64,000 nucleotides of DNA, taken from assembly GCA_020638195.1 (NCBI GenBank), contig JACKJC010000001.1, positions 103,501 to 167,500 on the forward strand, read 5' to 3'. Under the pieces are notes generated by a model. That model had not been told where the DNA came from. It did not search any database and saw only the letters and a list, made by a program, of their open reading frames with translations. Below, one piece after another: positions 33,869-42,717 of this stretch. A program made the position numbers and the translations under genes. The DNA comes from Methylobacteriaceae bacterium. GTDB lineage: Bacteria > Pseudomonadota > Alphaproteobacteria > Rhizobiales > Beijerinckiaceae. Each line of letters starts with the position of its first letter. Position 1 is the first letter of the stretch.

Positions 33869-34963
33869 ATGCGTGCGCCCAACGAGATCGACTTCTGGCG
33901 TGGCTTCGCTCTGCTGACGATCTTCATCAATCACGTTCCGGGCATCGTGTTCGAGCGGTTCACGTCGCGCAATTTCATGCTCGGCGACAGCGCCGAAATG
34001 TTCGTCTTCCTCGCGGGCTTCTCGCTGCGCTTCGTCGTCGGTTCGAGCGAGAAGCGCGCTCCGCTGCGCAATGTCGCGCACCGCCTTCTCGGCCGGGCGC
34101 TCGAAATCTACAGCGCGCAAATCCTCATCACAATGCTGGCGCTGGCGATTCTTGCTGGCGCGAGCCTTTATCTGTCGCAGCCCGCCCTGCTCGACTGGCA
34201 CAATGCCAGCCCGGTCTTCCACGAGCCCGTCGAGACGCATATCGGCCTCGTTCTGCTCACCCATCAGCTCGGCTATTTCAACATCCTGCCGCTCTATGTG
34301 GTCCTGATGACCGCGGCGCCGCTCTTTGCCGTCCTCGACCGCGTGTCGCCATGGCTTCTGCTGGCCGTTTCCTTCGCGGTCTGGATGGGCGCTCTCGTCA
34401 CCGGCTACAACCTGCCGACCTGGCCGATCGACGGCACATGGTTCTTCAATCCGCTCGGCTGGCAGTTCATCTTCGTCTGCGGCTTCCTGCTGGCGCGCCG
34501 GGACGGACCGGGCGGCTTCGCGAGACGCCATCTGAAATGGATCCGGATTCTCGCCATTCCCTTCGTCCTGCTCGGGATCGTCTCCGCGTGGCACGGCTAT
34601 TCTCCCTCGCCCGGCCACGTGCCCGCGCCGAAACTCGTCTTCCTCTTCAACAAGACCTTCGATTCCCCGGCCCGAGTCCTGCAATTCCTGTGCGTGGCCG
34701 CTGTGGTGCACGGCCTCTGGGCGCGCCTGCCGCGCTGGTTCGCGCCCGTTAGTGAATATTTTTCCAGACTCGGCCGTAATTCGCTCGAAGTCTTCTGCGT
34801 TTGCTCGGTGTTGAGCCTTTGCGGACAGATTGCGGCCTACGTCTATGGCGGCGGTATCGCCAAGGACACGCTCGTGCTATCGATCGGCATAATAGTCATG
34901 GGGTTGAGTGCGTGGCTGACAGAATGGCGCGCAAATGCGCGCGCCTCCTCCTTGCGAGTCTGA
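33869..34963 (+). CDS. OpgC-domain membrane acyltransferase
   Basis: 364 residues from ATG 33869. About ten membrane helices. The OpgC signature is at the start: EIDFWRGFALLTIFINHVPG and SAEMFVFLAGFSL. OpgC proteins add succinyl groups to periplasmic glucans or acyl groups to other surface sugars. It begins 20 bases after the Lrp gene and its last 40 bases overlap the start of an SGNH hydrolase gene, implying a coupled acyltransferase/esterase pair for surface-glycan modification. Substrate unknown. Confidence 0.87.
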   Translation: MRAPNEIDFWRGFALLTIFINHVPGIVFERFTSRNFMLGDSAEMFVFLAGFSLRFVVGSSEKRAPLRNVAHRLLGRALEIYSAQILITMLALAILAGASLYLSQPALLDWHNASPVFHEPVETHIGLVLLTHQLGYFNILPLYVVLMTAAPLFAVLDRVSPWLLLAVSFAVWMGALVTGYNLPTWPIDGTWFFNPLGWQFIFVCGFLLARRDGPGGFARRHLKWIRILAIPFVLLGIVSAWHGYSPSPGHVPAPKLVFLFNKTFDSPARVLQFLCVAAVVHGLWARLPRWFAPVSEYFSRLGRNSLEVFCVCSVLSLCGQIAAYVYGGGIAKDTLVLSIGIIVMGLSAWLTEWRANARASSLRV

Positions 34964-35736
34964 GTATCGCGGCATCCCTGGGTTTCGATGCGCGGGCGCA
35001 GGACGCTGCGGCGCCGAAATCCGACGAGCCGCCGCCTCTGAGCGCCCAGTGCCAGGCGCCGGCGAGCGATATCGCGGCGCCCGAACCCCTGCCCAATTTC
35101 GCCGCCGTCCTCGCCGCGAAGAAGAAGGCGCGCATCCTGGCGATCGGATCGTCCTCCACCTTCGGCGTCGGGGCTACGTCCCGGTCGCGCAACTATCCCT
35201 CGCAATTGCGCGAGATTCTCGCCAAGGCGTTGAAGGGCGTCGATGTCGAGATCATCAATCGCGGCATTTCCGGCGAGGTGGCCGCCACGACCGCCGACCG
35301 ACTGCGCACCGAAGTCGCGCTCAATCGGCCCGACCTCGTGCTCTGGCAGCTCGGCACCAACGACGCCCTGTCGCGCGTGCCGCCGGAGCAGTTCGAGGCG
35401 ACCGTGCGCTCGACGATCGCCTGGCTGAAGGCCGACAAGATCGACGTCGTCCTCGTCGGCCTGCAGTACACGCCCAAGCTCGCCCGCGACAAGAATTACG
35501 AAGAGATCCGCGACACGCTATTCAAGATTTCGGCGCAGGAAGGCGTTCTCTATATTCGCCGCTACGACGCCATGCGCTTCATTTCCCAGGCGCGCGCCGC
35601 GCCTGTCCTCGCGCAGGACGATTTCCACCTCAACGACCTCGGCTACCGCTGCATGGCCGAGCACGTGGCGCAGGCGGTGATCGCCAATCTCTTCGTGCGT
35701 CGGTTCCGGCCGACCTCGTCCGGATTGCTGCCTTGA
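34924..35736 (+). CDS. Secreted SGNH/GDSL hydrolase
   Basis: 270 residues from ATG 34924, with signal peptide about residues 1-25 (LLLASLSIAASLGFDARA). SGNH blocks are visible: block I AIGSSSTFGVGA, block II-like NRGISGEVAA, block III WQLGTNDALS and block V DDFHLNDLGY, giving the Ser-Asp-His catalytic set. These enzymes cleave acetyl or acyl esters from sugars and lipids. The start overlaps the end of the OpgC gene by 40 bases (GTG at 34912 is an alternative), so the pair is co-translated. Confidence 0.85.
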   Translation: MARKCARLLLASLSIAASLGFDARAQDAAAPKSDEPPPLSAQCQAPASDIAAPEPLPNFAAVLAAKKKARILAIGSSSTFGVGATSRSRNYPSQLREILAKALKGVDVEIINRGISGEVAATTADRLRTEVALNRPDLVLWQLGTNDALSRVPPEQFEATVRSTIAWLKADKIDVVLVGLQYTPKLARDKNYEEIRDTLFKISAQEGVLYIRRYDAMRFISQARAAPVLAQDDFHLNDLGYRCMAEHVAQAVIANLFVRRFRPTSSGLLP

Positions 35737-35751
35737 GCCGAAGGGCCGCCG

Positions 35752-36558
35752 TCAGGCGGCTTCGACATAGGCGTGGCGCTCGTAAAGGAACTTGAGAACC
35801 GCCTCGCGCGCCGCGACATAGGTCGGGTCGCTGACGAGTTCGAGCCGGCGGCGCGGCCGCGGCAGTCCGACGTCCAGCAGCTCGCCGATCGTAGCCGCCG
35901 GCCCATTGGTCATCATGACGATGCGATCCGACAAAAGCACCGCTTCGTCGACGTCGTGGGTAATCATGATGACGGTATTGCCGAGCGTGCGGTGGATATC
36001 CATGAGGGAATCCTGGAGATGGGCGCGTGTCAGGGCGTCGAGCGCGCCGAAGGGCTCGTCGAGCAGCAGGACCTTCGGCTCCATGGCGAGCGCCCGCGCA
36101 ATCCCGACGCGCTGCTTCATGCCGCCGGAAATCTCTGAAGGGCGCTTGTCCTTCGCGTGCGTCATTTGCACGAGTTCGAGATTGTGCAACGTCCAGTCGT
36201 GGCGCTGCGCGCGGCTCTTCTTTCCCGAAAACACCTTGTCCACCGCCAGACGCACGTTGTCGTAGACCGACAGCCACGGCAGCAGCGAATGGTTCTGGAA
36301 CACGACTGCCCGCTCGGGCCCGGGCGAGTTGACCTCGTGGTTCTCGAGCAGCACGCCGCCGGTCGTCGCCTGCGTGAGGCCGGCGACGAGATTGAGCATG
36401 GTCGACTTGCCGCAGCCGGAATGCCCGATGATCGAAACGAACTCGCCCTTTTCGATGGCGAGGTCGATGTCGCGCAGCACCTCGCTGCGCACGCCGCGGC
36501 GTTCGAAAATCTTGCCGATGCGATCGAGCTTGAGATAGGGGCGTTTGATCGGAGCCAT
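35752..36558 (-). CDS. ABC transporter ATP-binding protein, nitrate/taurine type
   Basis: 268 residues from ATG 36558 with GGGAGAAAG upstream. Walker A GHSGCGKST, signature SGGMKQRVGIARAL (ISGGM), Walker B KVLLLDEPFGALDALTR and H-loop THDVDEAV. The sequence is closest to NrtC/D and SsuB/TauB-type ATPases. It is the last gene of a three-gene unit with the permease (12-base gap) and the NrtA-type binding protein, so it powers nitrate or nitrate-like anion uptake. The C-terminal tail has the RRRLELVSDPTYVAARE pattern of NrtD. Confidence 0.93.
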   Translation of the reverse strand: MAPIKRPYLKLDRIGKIFERRGVRSEVLRDIDLAIEKGEFVSIIGHSGCGKSTMLNLVAGLTQATTGGVLLENHEVNSPGPERAVVFQNHSLLPWLSVYDNVRLAVDKVFSGKKSRAQRHDWTLHNLELVQMTHAKDKRPSEISGGMKQRVGIARALAMEPKVLLLDEPFGALDALTRAHLQDSLMDIHRTLGNTVIMITHDVDEAVLLSDRIVMMTNGPAATIGELLDVGLPRPRRRLELVSDPTYVAAREAVLKFLYERHAYVEAA

Positions 36559-36569
36559 GTCTTTCTCCC

Positions 36570-37451
36570 TCAGCTTGCCTGGGCGCCGCGCGCGACCAGC
36601 CCGCCGACCGCGGCGACCAGACGGTCGAGCGCGAAACCGACGAGGCCGATGTAGGCGAGCGCCACGATGATGTCGGACAGGCGCGAAGAGTTCCACGCGT
36701 CCCAGATGAAGAAGCCGATGCCGACGCCGCCGGTCAGCATTTCCGCCGCCACGATGGCGAGCCATGCCAGCCCGATGCCGATGCGCAGGCCCGTGAAGAT
36801 GTAGGGCGCGGCCGAGGGCAGCATCACCTTCAGGAAGAATTCGATCGGATTGAGCCGCAGCACCGCCGCGACATTTCGATAATCCTGCGGAATGTTGCGG
36901 ATGCCGACCGCCGTATTGATCAGGATCGGCCAGATCGCGGTGATGAAGATCACGAAGATCGCCGACGGCCGGCTGTCGCGGAAGGCCGCCAGCGCGATCG
37001 GCAGCCAGGCGAGCGGCGGAACCGTGCGCAGCACCTGGAAGATCGGATCGAGACCGCGCATCGCCCATTCGGACTGGCCGATCAGCGCGCCGAGCAGAAT
37101 GCCGGCGATCGTCGCGAAGCCGAAGCCGTAGGCGACGGTCTCCAGCGACACGAGAACGCGCCAGCCGAGCCCGATGTCCTGCGTGCCGAAATTGAAGAAC
37201 GGCTGCGTGATCAGATCGTAGGAATCGCGCCAGATCTGCGAGGGCGGCGGCAGGGTCGCCCCCGGCTTGGCGCACAGGATCTGCCACACGAGCAGAATGA
37301 GCGCGAGCGTCACCAGCGGCGGCAACGCCTTGGCCGCAAGCCACAACAGCCCGGACCTGATCCCGCGCCCGACGGCGCCGAGCGCGAGCGAGAGAGCCGG
37401 TCGCGCGGATTCGGCGACGTCGGTTTCGACGGATTTCATCGCGTAGGTCAT
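36570..37451 (-). CDS. nrtB: ABC transporter permease, nitrate type (NrtB)
   Basis: 293 residues from ATG 37451, giving an N-terminal tail and six or seven membrane helices. The inner-membrane EAA-type loop is seen as 'PQDYRNVAAVLRLNPIEFFLKVMLPSAAPYIFTGLRIGIGLAWL', and 'ILINTAVGIRNIPQDY' and 'GGVGIGFFIWDAWNSS' are strong NrtB markers. It lies 23 bases after nrtA and 12 bases before the ATPase gene on the same strand. Confidence 0.93.
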   Translation of the reverse strand: MTYAMKSVETDVAESARPALSLALGAVGRGIRSGLLWLAAKALPPLVTLALILLVWQILCAKPGATLPPPSQIWRDSYDLITQPFFNFGTQDIGLGWRVLVSLETVAYGFGFATIAGILLGALIGQSEWAMRGLDPIFQVLRTVPPLAWLPIALAAFRDSRPSAIFVIFITAIWPILINTAVGIRNIPQDYRNVAAVLRLNPIEFFLKVMLPSAAPYIFTGLRIGIGLAWLAIVAAEMLTGGVGIGFFIWDAWNSSRLSDIIVALAYIGLVGFALDRLVAAVGGLVARGAQAS

Positions 37452-37474
37452 CGGGCCCCTCTCGGTCGGGTTCG

Positions 37475-38767
37475 TCAGGCGACGCGCTTGATGGACAGGC
37501 TGGCGAGATAGGCGTGCGGATCGGCGGGATCGAACACCTTGCCGTCGAAGAAGGTCTCCTTGCCGCGCGAGGTCGAGGCGGGCATGTCGGCCGCCGCGAC
37601 CCCGAGCGACTTGGCGGCGTCGCGCCACAGATCCTCGCGGTTCACCTTGCCGACGAGCGCCTTGATGTCGGTCGCGGGATCGAACTTGCCCCAGCGGATG
37701 TCCTCGGTGACGAACCAGGCGTCATGGCTCTGGAACGGATAGGACGTGTGGTCGCGCCAGAATTTCATGAACAGGTCGGTGCCCTTGGCGACCTTGCCGT
37801 TGCCGTAGTTGATATCGCCCTTGATGCGGCCGACGATGTCGGCCGGCGGCACGTTGAACCACTGGCGGCGCCCGACCAACGCGGCGAGTTCGGCCTTGTT
37901 CTCCATCTTGTCGCACCATTGCTGGGCTTCCATCACGGCCATCAGCAGCGCTTTGGTCGCGCGCGGGTACTTGTCGACCCAGGCCGCGCGCAGGCCGAGC
38001 GCCTTTTCGGGATGTTTCTTCCAGATTTCGCCAGTCACGCAGGCGGAATAGCCGACGCCCTGGTTGGCGAGCTGCTCGTTCCACGGCTCACCGACGCACA
38101 GTGCGTCCATGTTGCCGACCTTCATGTTCGCCACCATCTGCGGCGGCGGCACGACGATGGTCGAGACGTCCTTGTCCGGATCGACGCCGCCGGCGGCCAA
38201 CCAATAGCGCAGCCACAGATCGTGCGTGCCGCCGGGGAAGGTCATGGCGACCTTCACCTCCTTGCCCTCGGCCTTCTTCTTGGCGAACGCTTCCTTCAGC
38301 GCGGAGGCGTCGAGCCCGACCTTGAGGTCCTTGTATTCGTTGGAGACCGAAATGCCCTGGTTCTCGAGGCTGAGGCGCAGCGGAATGTACATCGGCACGC
38401 CGATATTGTTCTGCGTCACCCTGCCGGCGGTGATCAGGTAGGGCATCGGCGTGAGAATATGCGCGCCGTCGATGCCGTTGGCTTCGGAGCCGAGCACCAG
38501 ATTGTCGCGCGTCGCGCCCCACGAGGCCTGCTTGGCGATCACGACATCCTTCATGCCGTATTTGTCGAACAGGCCCTTTTCCTTGGCCACGATCAGCGGC
38601 GCGGCGTCGGTCAGCGCGATATAGCCGAGCACCGCCTTGGTGATTTCGGGACCTGCCCCCTCGGCATGCAGGCCGCGCGAAACAAAGCCCGCGAGCGCGG
38701 CCGAAGCAGCGCCGGCGAGCAGGCTGCGGCGGTCGAGAGACGGGGCGAAGGCGGGCGACTTGGTCAT
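37475..38767 (-). CDS. nrtA: Nitrate ABC transporter substrate-binding protein
   Basis: 430 residues from ATG 38767 (AAAGGAG upstream). A Tat-type leader (SLDRRSLLAGAASAALAG) precedes a CmpA/NrtA fold: VLGYIALTDAAPLIVAKEKGLFDKYGM, KQASWGATRDNLVLGS, TFPGGTHDLWLRYWLAAGGVDPD and WWF-type C-terminal region. This family binds nitrate (or bicarbonate in CmpA). Motifs match the nitrate group. No nitrate reductase or nas regulator lies in the window, so the destination of the nitrate is encoded elsewhere. Confidence 0.93.
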   Translation of the reverse strand: MTKSPAFAPSLDRRSLLAGAASAALAGFVSRGLHAEGAGPEITKAVLGYIALTDAAPLIVAKEKGLFDKYGMKDVVIAKQASWGATRDNLVLGSEANGIDGAHILTPMPYLITAGRVTQNNIGVPMYIPLRLSLENQGISVSNEYKDLKVGLDASALKEAFAKKKAEGKEVKVAMTFPGGTHDLWLRYWLAAGGVDPDKDVSTIVVPPPQMVANMKVGNMDALCVGEPWNEQLANQGVGYSACVTGEIWKKHPEKALGLRAAWVDKYPRATKALLMAVMEAQQWCDKMENKAELAALVGRRQWFNVPPADIVGRIKGDINYGNGKVAKGTDLFMKFWRDHTSYPFQSHDAWFVTEDIRWGKFDPATDIKALVGKVNREDLWRDAAKSLGVAAADMPASTSRGKETFFDGKVFDPADPHAYLASLSIKRVA

Positions 38768-39016
38768 GAAGGGCTCCTTTCGGACGCCCGTCTGACGGGC
38801 GCGATCTCGCCTCCCGTCTTGCAGACTACGTGCCAAGTTATTGAAATTACAAAATGACAAGGTGCTGATTGACGAATGTCATCTCAGCGGGGGAATCCCC
38901 TTTCCCGTGGATCGCGGGCGCGGTCGTGTCCTTGACGATCCAGAGCGCCGCCGATGGATTGTGCAGCGCACAAAAGAGGCAATCGCCGGCGGTCCGCATG
39001 CACGGCGCCTAGGCAA

Positions 39017-39039
39017 GCGGCGGGCGCCCGGCCCGCCGC
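39017..39039 (-). terminator. Weak intrinsic terminator-like hairpin after the second binding protein
   Basis: 9-bp stem (gcggcgggc, loop of five, gcccgccgc) 10 bases past the stop codon of the binding-protein gene on the minus strand. No T-run follows, so it may only be a transcript-stabilising hairpin. Confidence 0.35.
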
Positions 39040-39048
39040 CATGCCCGA

Positions 39049-40239
39049 TCAGTTGGTCCCGGCTGCGATCACCGGGCCGATCGGCTCCCAGGTCTTGCCG
39101 TCGAAACGCGAGATCTGGAGCTTGTTGTAGAGCGAGAAATTGGTGGGCGAGGACGACAGCGTCACGCCCGGCAGGCCCAGCGGCAATTGCACGTCCTTGA
39201 GATTGGACACGACCGCCATCAGTTTCGCGCGCGTGCAATCCTTGCCACACTCGGTCAGCACCTTTTCGGTCAGCCAGGCCGAATTGTAGCCGGTCGTGTT
39301 GGAGCCATCGTTGGGGTCGGCATTGTTGTTCCACTCCTTCATGAAGGCGAGATAGTCCTGCACCGCCTTGTCATCGGCCCAGCGCGGATCGGCCGGAATC
39401 TTGGCCGCGATCGCCGTCACCAGCCCCTTGGAGTTTTCGAGGCCGGCTGGCTGCAACACCGTCTTGATCGAGCTTGCAACGGCCACGATGTAGTGCAGCG
39501 GCTTCCAGCCCATTTCCGCCGCCTTGCGGATCGACTGCGCCGCGAATTTGGGCGTGGTCATGTTGAAGAGCGTGTCGGCGCCCGAAGCGCGCAAAGCCAC
39601 CATCTGCGAGTCGATGGTGGGGTCGGAGACTTCATAGGTCACCTCCTTGACGATCAGCGAGACCTTGTCGCCGAGACCCTCCTTGAAGCCGCGCACATAG
39701 TCGCGGCCCGCGTCGTCGTTCTGCGAGAGCACCGCGATCTTGGCGCCGGGCTTTTCCTTCAGGATGTATTTGGCCGCGACCCGCCCCTCCATCGTGTAGG
39801 AGGGATAGAGCGCCATCGTATAGGGGAAACGCTTGGGATCGTTCCACTTGTCGGCGCCGGTCGACAGGAAGAGATGCGGCACCTTCTTGCCGTTTATGTA
39901 TTTGTGGATCGCCGTATTGGTCGCCGTCCCCAGCGAGCCGAAATTGGCGAAAATCTCGTCCTGCTCGACCAGCTTGCGGGTCTGCTCGACGGTCTTGGGC
40001 GGGCTGTAGGCGTCATCATAGGTCAGGAAATTGACCTTGCGACCGTGAATGCCGCCCTTGGAATTGAGCCGGTTGTAATAGGCGGTCTCCGTGCGTCCAG
40101 CCGCGCCATAGGCCGAGGCCGGGCCGCTGTAGGGCATGGTCTGCCCGATCTTGATTTCCTTGTCCGTGATGCCTGGCTCCGCGAGCGCGGGCGCAGCCGC
40201 GATCAGCCCGATCGCGGCCAGATAAGCCGATTTTCTCAT
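39049..40239 (-). CDS. Periplasmic binding protein, branched-chain amino acid type, solitary
   Basis: 396 residues from ATG. Residues 1-20 are a signal peptide (YLAAIGLIAAAPALA). Same architecture as the protein at 22311-23513, with 'IKIGQTMPYSGPASAYG', 'TYDDAYSPPKTVEQTRKLVEQDE', 'NDDAGRDYVRGFKEGL' and 'ILKEKPGAKIAVLSQ'. No ABC permease or ATPase gene lies beside it. Located downstream of the divergent 38768-39048 spacer (281 bases, no gene seen) from nrtA, so it is probably a separate transcript. Confidence 0.9.
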   Translation of the reverse strand: MRKSAYLAAIGLIAAAPALAEPGITDKEIKIGQTMPYSGPASAYGAAGRTETAYYNRLNSKGGIHGRKVNFLTYDDAYSPPKTVEQTRKLVEQDEIFANFGSLGTATNTAIHKYINGKKVPHLFLSTGADKWNDPKRFPYTMALYPSYTMEGRVAAKYILKEKPGAKIAVLSQNDDAGRDYVRGFKEGLGDKVSLIVKEVTYEVSDPTIDSQMVALRASGADTLFNMTTPKFAAQSIRKAAEMGWKPLHYIVAVASSIKTVLQPAGLENSKGLVTAIAAKIPADPRWADDKAVQDYLAFMKEWNNNADPNDGSNTTGYNSAWLTEKVLTECGKDCTRAKLMAVVSNLKDVQLPLGLPGVTLSSSPTNFSLYNKLQISRFDGKTWEPIGPVIAAGTN

Positions 40240-40397
40240 GCGTCCCTCCCGCGCGCTTGTGGTGCGCGCTGGGCCGATTTGACGGCGGCGCGGCGAGAAC
40301 CGTCAAGCCGCCGCTGGCGCAGCCCTGCTAGGCCGAAAACGGCGACCGTCTTGCCAGGCCGGGCCGCATGGGCTAGCTCAGGGGTCGGAAAAGAGCC

Positions 40398-40634
40398 ATG
40401 GCCGAACAGAAACCGATCAACGTCCAAAACCTCTCGACGATCGTCGCCGTGATGATCCTCGTCGGGACCGAACTCGTCGGCGCCTCCTGGGCGGCCGGCT
40501 GGGCGATCGGCGGTCTGTTCCAGCTCGACACGACCGTCAGCCGCATCATCGAGGTCGCCTTCGCGCTACTCGGCTTCGTCGGCCTCTATTTCTTCATGCG
40601 CACCGCGATCCGGCACGAGCCGATCCGGGGCTGA
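40398..40634 (+). CDS. Small membrane protein, conserved hypothetical
   Basis: 78 residues from ATG 40398, with two membrane helices: STIVAVMILVGTELVGASWAAGWAIGG and IIEVAFALLGFVGLYFFMRTAI, shown here as their hydrophobic cores. No named domain. It is convergent with ybgC (24-base spacer) and divergent from the binding protein gene (158 bases apart). The ribosome-binding site is weak (gggtcgg...gagcc). Confidence 0.6.
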   Translation: MAEQKPINVQNLSTIVAVMILVGTELVGASWAAGWAIGGLFQLDTTVSRIIEVAFALLGFVGLYFFMRTAIRHEPIRG

Positions 40635-40658
40635 CGAAAGCGGGGCCTTCAGGCCCGC

Positions 40659-41066
40659 TCACCCCGCAAGCTTCTCCCTGACCTCGACCGGCAGCCGCGC
40701 CGCCTTCCCGTCCGCCACTGCGGCCACACGCACGTCGGCCGTCACCAGAACCTCCTCGCCGCGCAGCACGCGTTGCACGAGAATGGCTGAAGCGCCCTTC
40801 ACCTCTTTCGCGGAGGTCTCGACGACGAGCACGTCGTCCATCTTCGCGGCTTTCAGAAACTCGATGTTCATGCCCCGCACGACGAAGGCAAAGGGCTTGT
40901 GATCCGTGTCGCCCGAATGGATCGCCTGCTGGTGAATGCCAAGATCGCGCAGCAATTCCGTGCGTCCGCGTTCCATGAAGCGCAGATAGGAGGCGTGATA
41001 GACGACGCCGGAAAAGTCGGTGTCCTCGTAATAGACGCGAATAGTGAGGCGGTGCGGCGCGCTCAT
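40659..41066 (-). CDS. ybgC: Acyl-CoA thioesterase YbgC
   Basis: 135 residues from ATG at 41066, overlapping the ruvB stop (ATGA). Hot-dog fold with the catalytic pattern 'VYYEDTDFSGVVYHASYLRFMERGR' (Asp and the V-Y-H triad) and 'NIEFLKAAKMDDVLVVET'. YbgC hydrolyses acyl-CoA/acyl-ACP esters and is usually the first gene of the tol-pal cluster. Here it follows ruvB as in many alphaproteobacteria, but tolQ is not next to it. Confidence 0.93.
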   Translation of the reverse strand: MSAPHRLTIRVYYEDTDFSGVVYHASYLRFMERGRTELLRDLGIHQQAIHSGDTDHKPFAFVVRGMNIEFLKAAKMDDVLVVETSAKEVKGASAILVQRVLRGEEVLVTADVRVAAVADGKAARLPVEVREKLAG

Positions 41067-42103
41067 TCGTCTTCGCCGAACAGCCCGAACTGCCCACCCG
41101 CCCGCGCCGGCTCGGCCAGCCCCAGATGCCTGAACGCCAGCGGCGTCAAAAGCCGTCCGCGCGGCGTCCGCTGCAAAAAGCCCTGTTGCAGCAGATAGGG
41201 CTCGATGATGTCCTCGATCGCGTCGCGCGGCTCCGACAGCGCCGCGGCGATCGTTTCGATTCCCACGGGGCCGCCGCCGAAATTGAGCGCAATCATGTCG
41301 AGATAGCGCCGGTCCATCTGGTCGAGGCCGATCTGGTCGACGTCGAGCAGTCTTAGCGCCTTGTCCGCCACCGCGCGATTGACGACGGGATCGCCGTCGA
41401 CGATCGCGAAGTCGCGCACGCGCCGCAGCAGCCGCCCCGCGATGCGCGGCGTTCCTCGCGCGCGGCGCGCGATCTCGTTGGCGCCGTCGGCCGACATGTT
41501 CACGCCGAGCACCCGGGCGCCACGTGAAACGATGCCCTGCAATTCCTCGACCGTGTAGAAATTGAGCCGCACGGGAATGCCGAAGCGGTCGCGCAACGGC
41601 GTCGTCAGCAGGCCCGCGCGCGTGGTGGCGCCGACCAGCGTGAACTTGGCGAGATCGATCTTGACCGAGCGCGCCGCCGGCCCCTCGCCGATGATGAGGT
41701 CGAGCTGGAAATCCTCCATGGCGGGATAGAGGATTTCCTCAACCGCTGGGTTGAGGCGGTGGATTTCGTCGATGAAGAGCACGTCGCGCTCTTCGAGATT
41801 GGTGAGCTGCGCGGCGAGATCGCCGGCTTTGGCGATCACCGGCCCCGAGGTCGAGCGGAAATTGACGCCCATTTCGCGGGCGAGAATTTGAGCCAGCGTC
41901 GTCTTGCCGAGTCCGGGCGGGCCGACAAACAGCACATGATCGAGCGCATCGCCGCGCGCTTTCGCCGCCTCGATGAACACCCGCAAATTCTTGCGCGCCG
42001 CCTCCTGCCCGGTGAAATCGGCAAGCGTCAGCGGCCGCAGCGAGGAGTCTGTATCGTCGTCACGCTTTTCGGAAGAGACGAGACGGGGCTTGGCGTCGGT
42101 CAT
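41063..42103 (-). CDS. ruvB: Holliday junction branch migration helicase RuvB
   Basis: 346 residues from ATG 42103, overlapping ruvA stop by 4 bases (ATGA). Walker A GPPGLGKTTLA, Walker B LFIDEIHRLNP, sensor and arginine-finger region TRAGLLTTPLRDRFG, and the C-terminal winged helix RRYLDMIALNFGGGPVG. RuvB hexamers drive branch migration with RuvA. Part of ruvC-ruvA-ruvB-ybgC on the minus strand, all coupled by overlapping ATGA stops/starts. Confidence 0.97.
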   Translation of the reverse strand: MTDAKPRLVSSEKRDDDTDSSLRPLTLADFTGQEAARKNLRVFIEAAKARGDALDHVLFVGPPGLGKTTLAQILAREMGVNFRSTSGPVIAKAGDLAAQLTNLEERDVLFIDEIHRLNPAVEEILYPAMEDFQLDLIIGEGPAARSVKIDLAKFTLVGATTRAGLLTTPLRDRFGIPVRLNFYTVEELQGIVSRGARVLGVNMSADGANEIARRARGTPRIAGRLLRRVRDFAIVDGDPVVNRAVADKALRLLDVDQIGLDQMDRRYLDMIALNFGGGPVGIETIAAALSEPRDAIEDIIEPYLLQQGFLQRTPRGRLLTPLAFRHLGLAEPARAGGQFGLFGEDE

Positions 42104-42717
42104 TGCGCCAGCTCCTTCAAGCCACGCCTAATCAGCGCGCTCGTCTCCGCGCTTTCGCCCAGCGCCTTCACGCTCGCTGCGACCGCAGCCGCCGCCTGCG
42201 GCCGACCATAGCCGAGATTGACCAGCGCCGAGATCGCGTCCTGCACGGGCTTGGGCGCCGCCTTGGCGTCATCCTCGCCGGCGAGCTTGGCGACCACAGG
42301 ATCGACCGCAGCCAGCGCCGGCGCCTTATCCTTCATTTCCGCGACGATGCGCGCGGCCAATTTCGGCCCGACGCCCGGCGCGCGCGAGACCGCCGCCTTG
42401 TCCTGCGTGCCGATGGCGGTGGCGAGTTCGGCGGGCGACATGATGCCGAGAATGGCGAGCGCGACCTTGGCGCCCACGCCCTGTACGCTCTGCAACAGGC
42501 GGAACCAGTCGCGCTCAGCGTCGCTGGTAAAGCCGAACAGGCGGATCGCGTCCTCGCGCACTTGCGTCTCGATCGCGAGCGACGCGGCCTCGCCGGCCCC
42601 AGGCAGTTTCTGCAGCGTGCGTGAGGAGCATTGCACGACATAGCCGACGCCATTGACGTCGAGGATGACGAAATCCTCGCCGTAGGAATCGATCAGACCC
42701 TTGAGCTTGCCGATCAT
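42100..42717 (-). CDS. ruvA: Holliday junction binding protein RuvA
   Basis: 205 residues from ATG 42717, overlapping ruvC by 4 bases. N-terminal OB domain MIGKLKGLIDSYGEDFVILDVNGVGYVV pattern, helix-hairpin-helix pair (SVQGVGAKVALAILG; APGVGPKLAARIVAEMKDK) and C-terminal domain III (ISALVNLGYGRPQAAAAV) that contacts RuvB. RuvA binds the junction and targets RuvB to it. Confidence 0.97.
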   Translation of the reverse strand: MIGKLKGLIDSYGEDFVILDVNGVGYVVQCSSRTLQKLPGAGEAASLAIETQVREDAIRLFGFTSDAERDWFRLLQSVQGVGAKVALAILGIMSPAELATAIGTQDKAAVSRAPGVGPKLAARIVAEMKDKAPALAAVDPVVAKLAGEDDAKAAPKPVQDAISALVNLGYGRPQAAAAVAASVKALGESAETSALIRRGLKELAQ

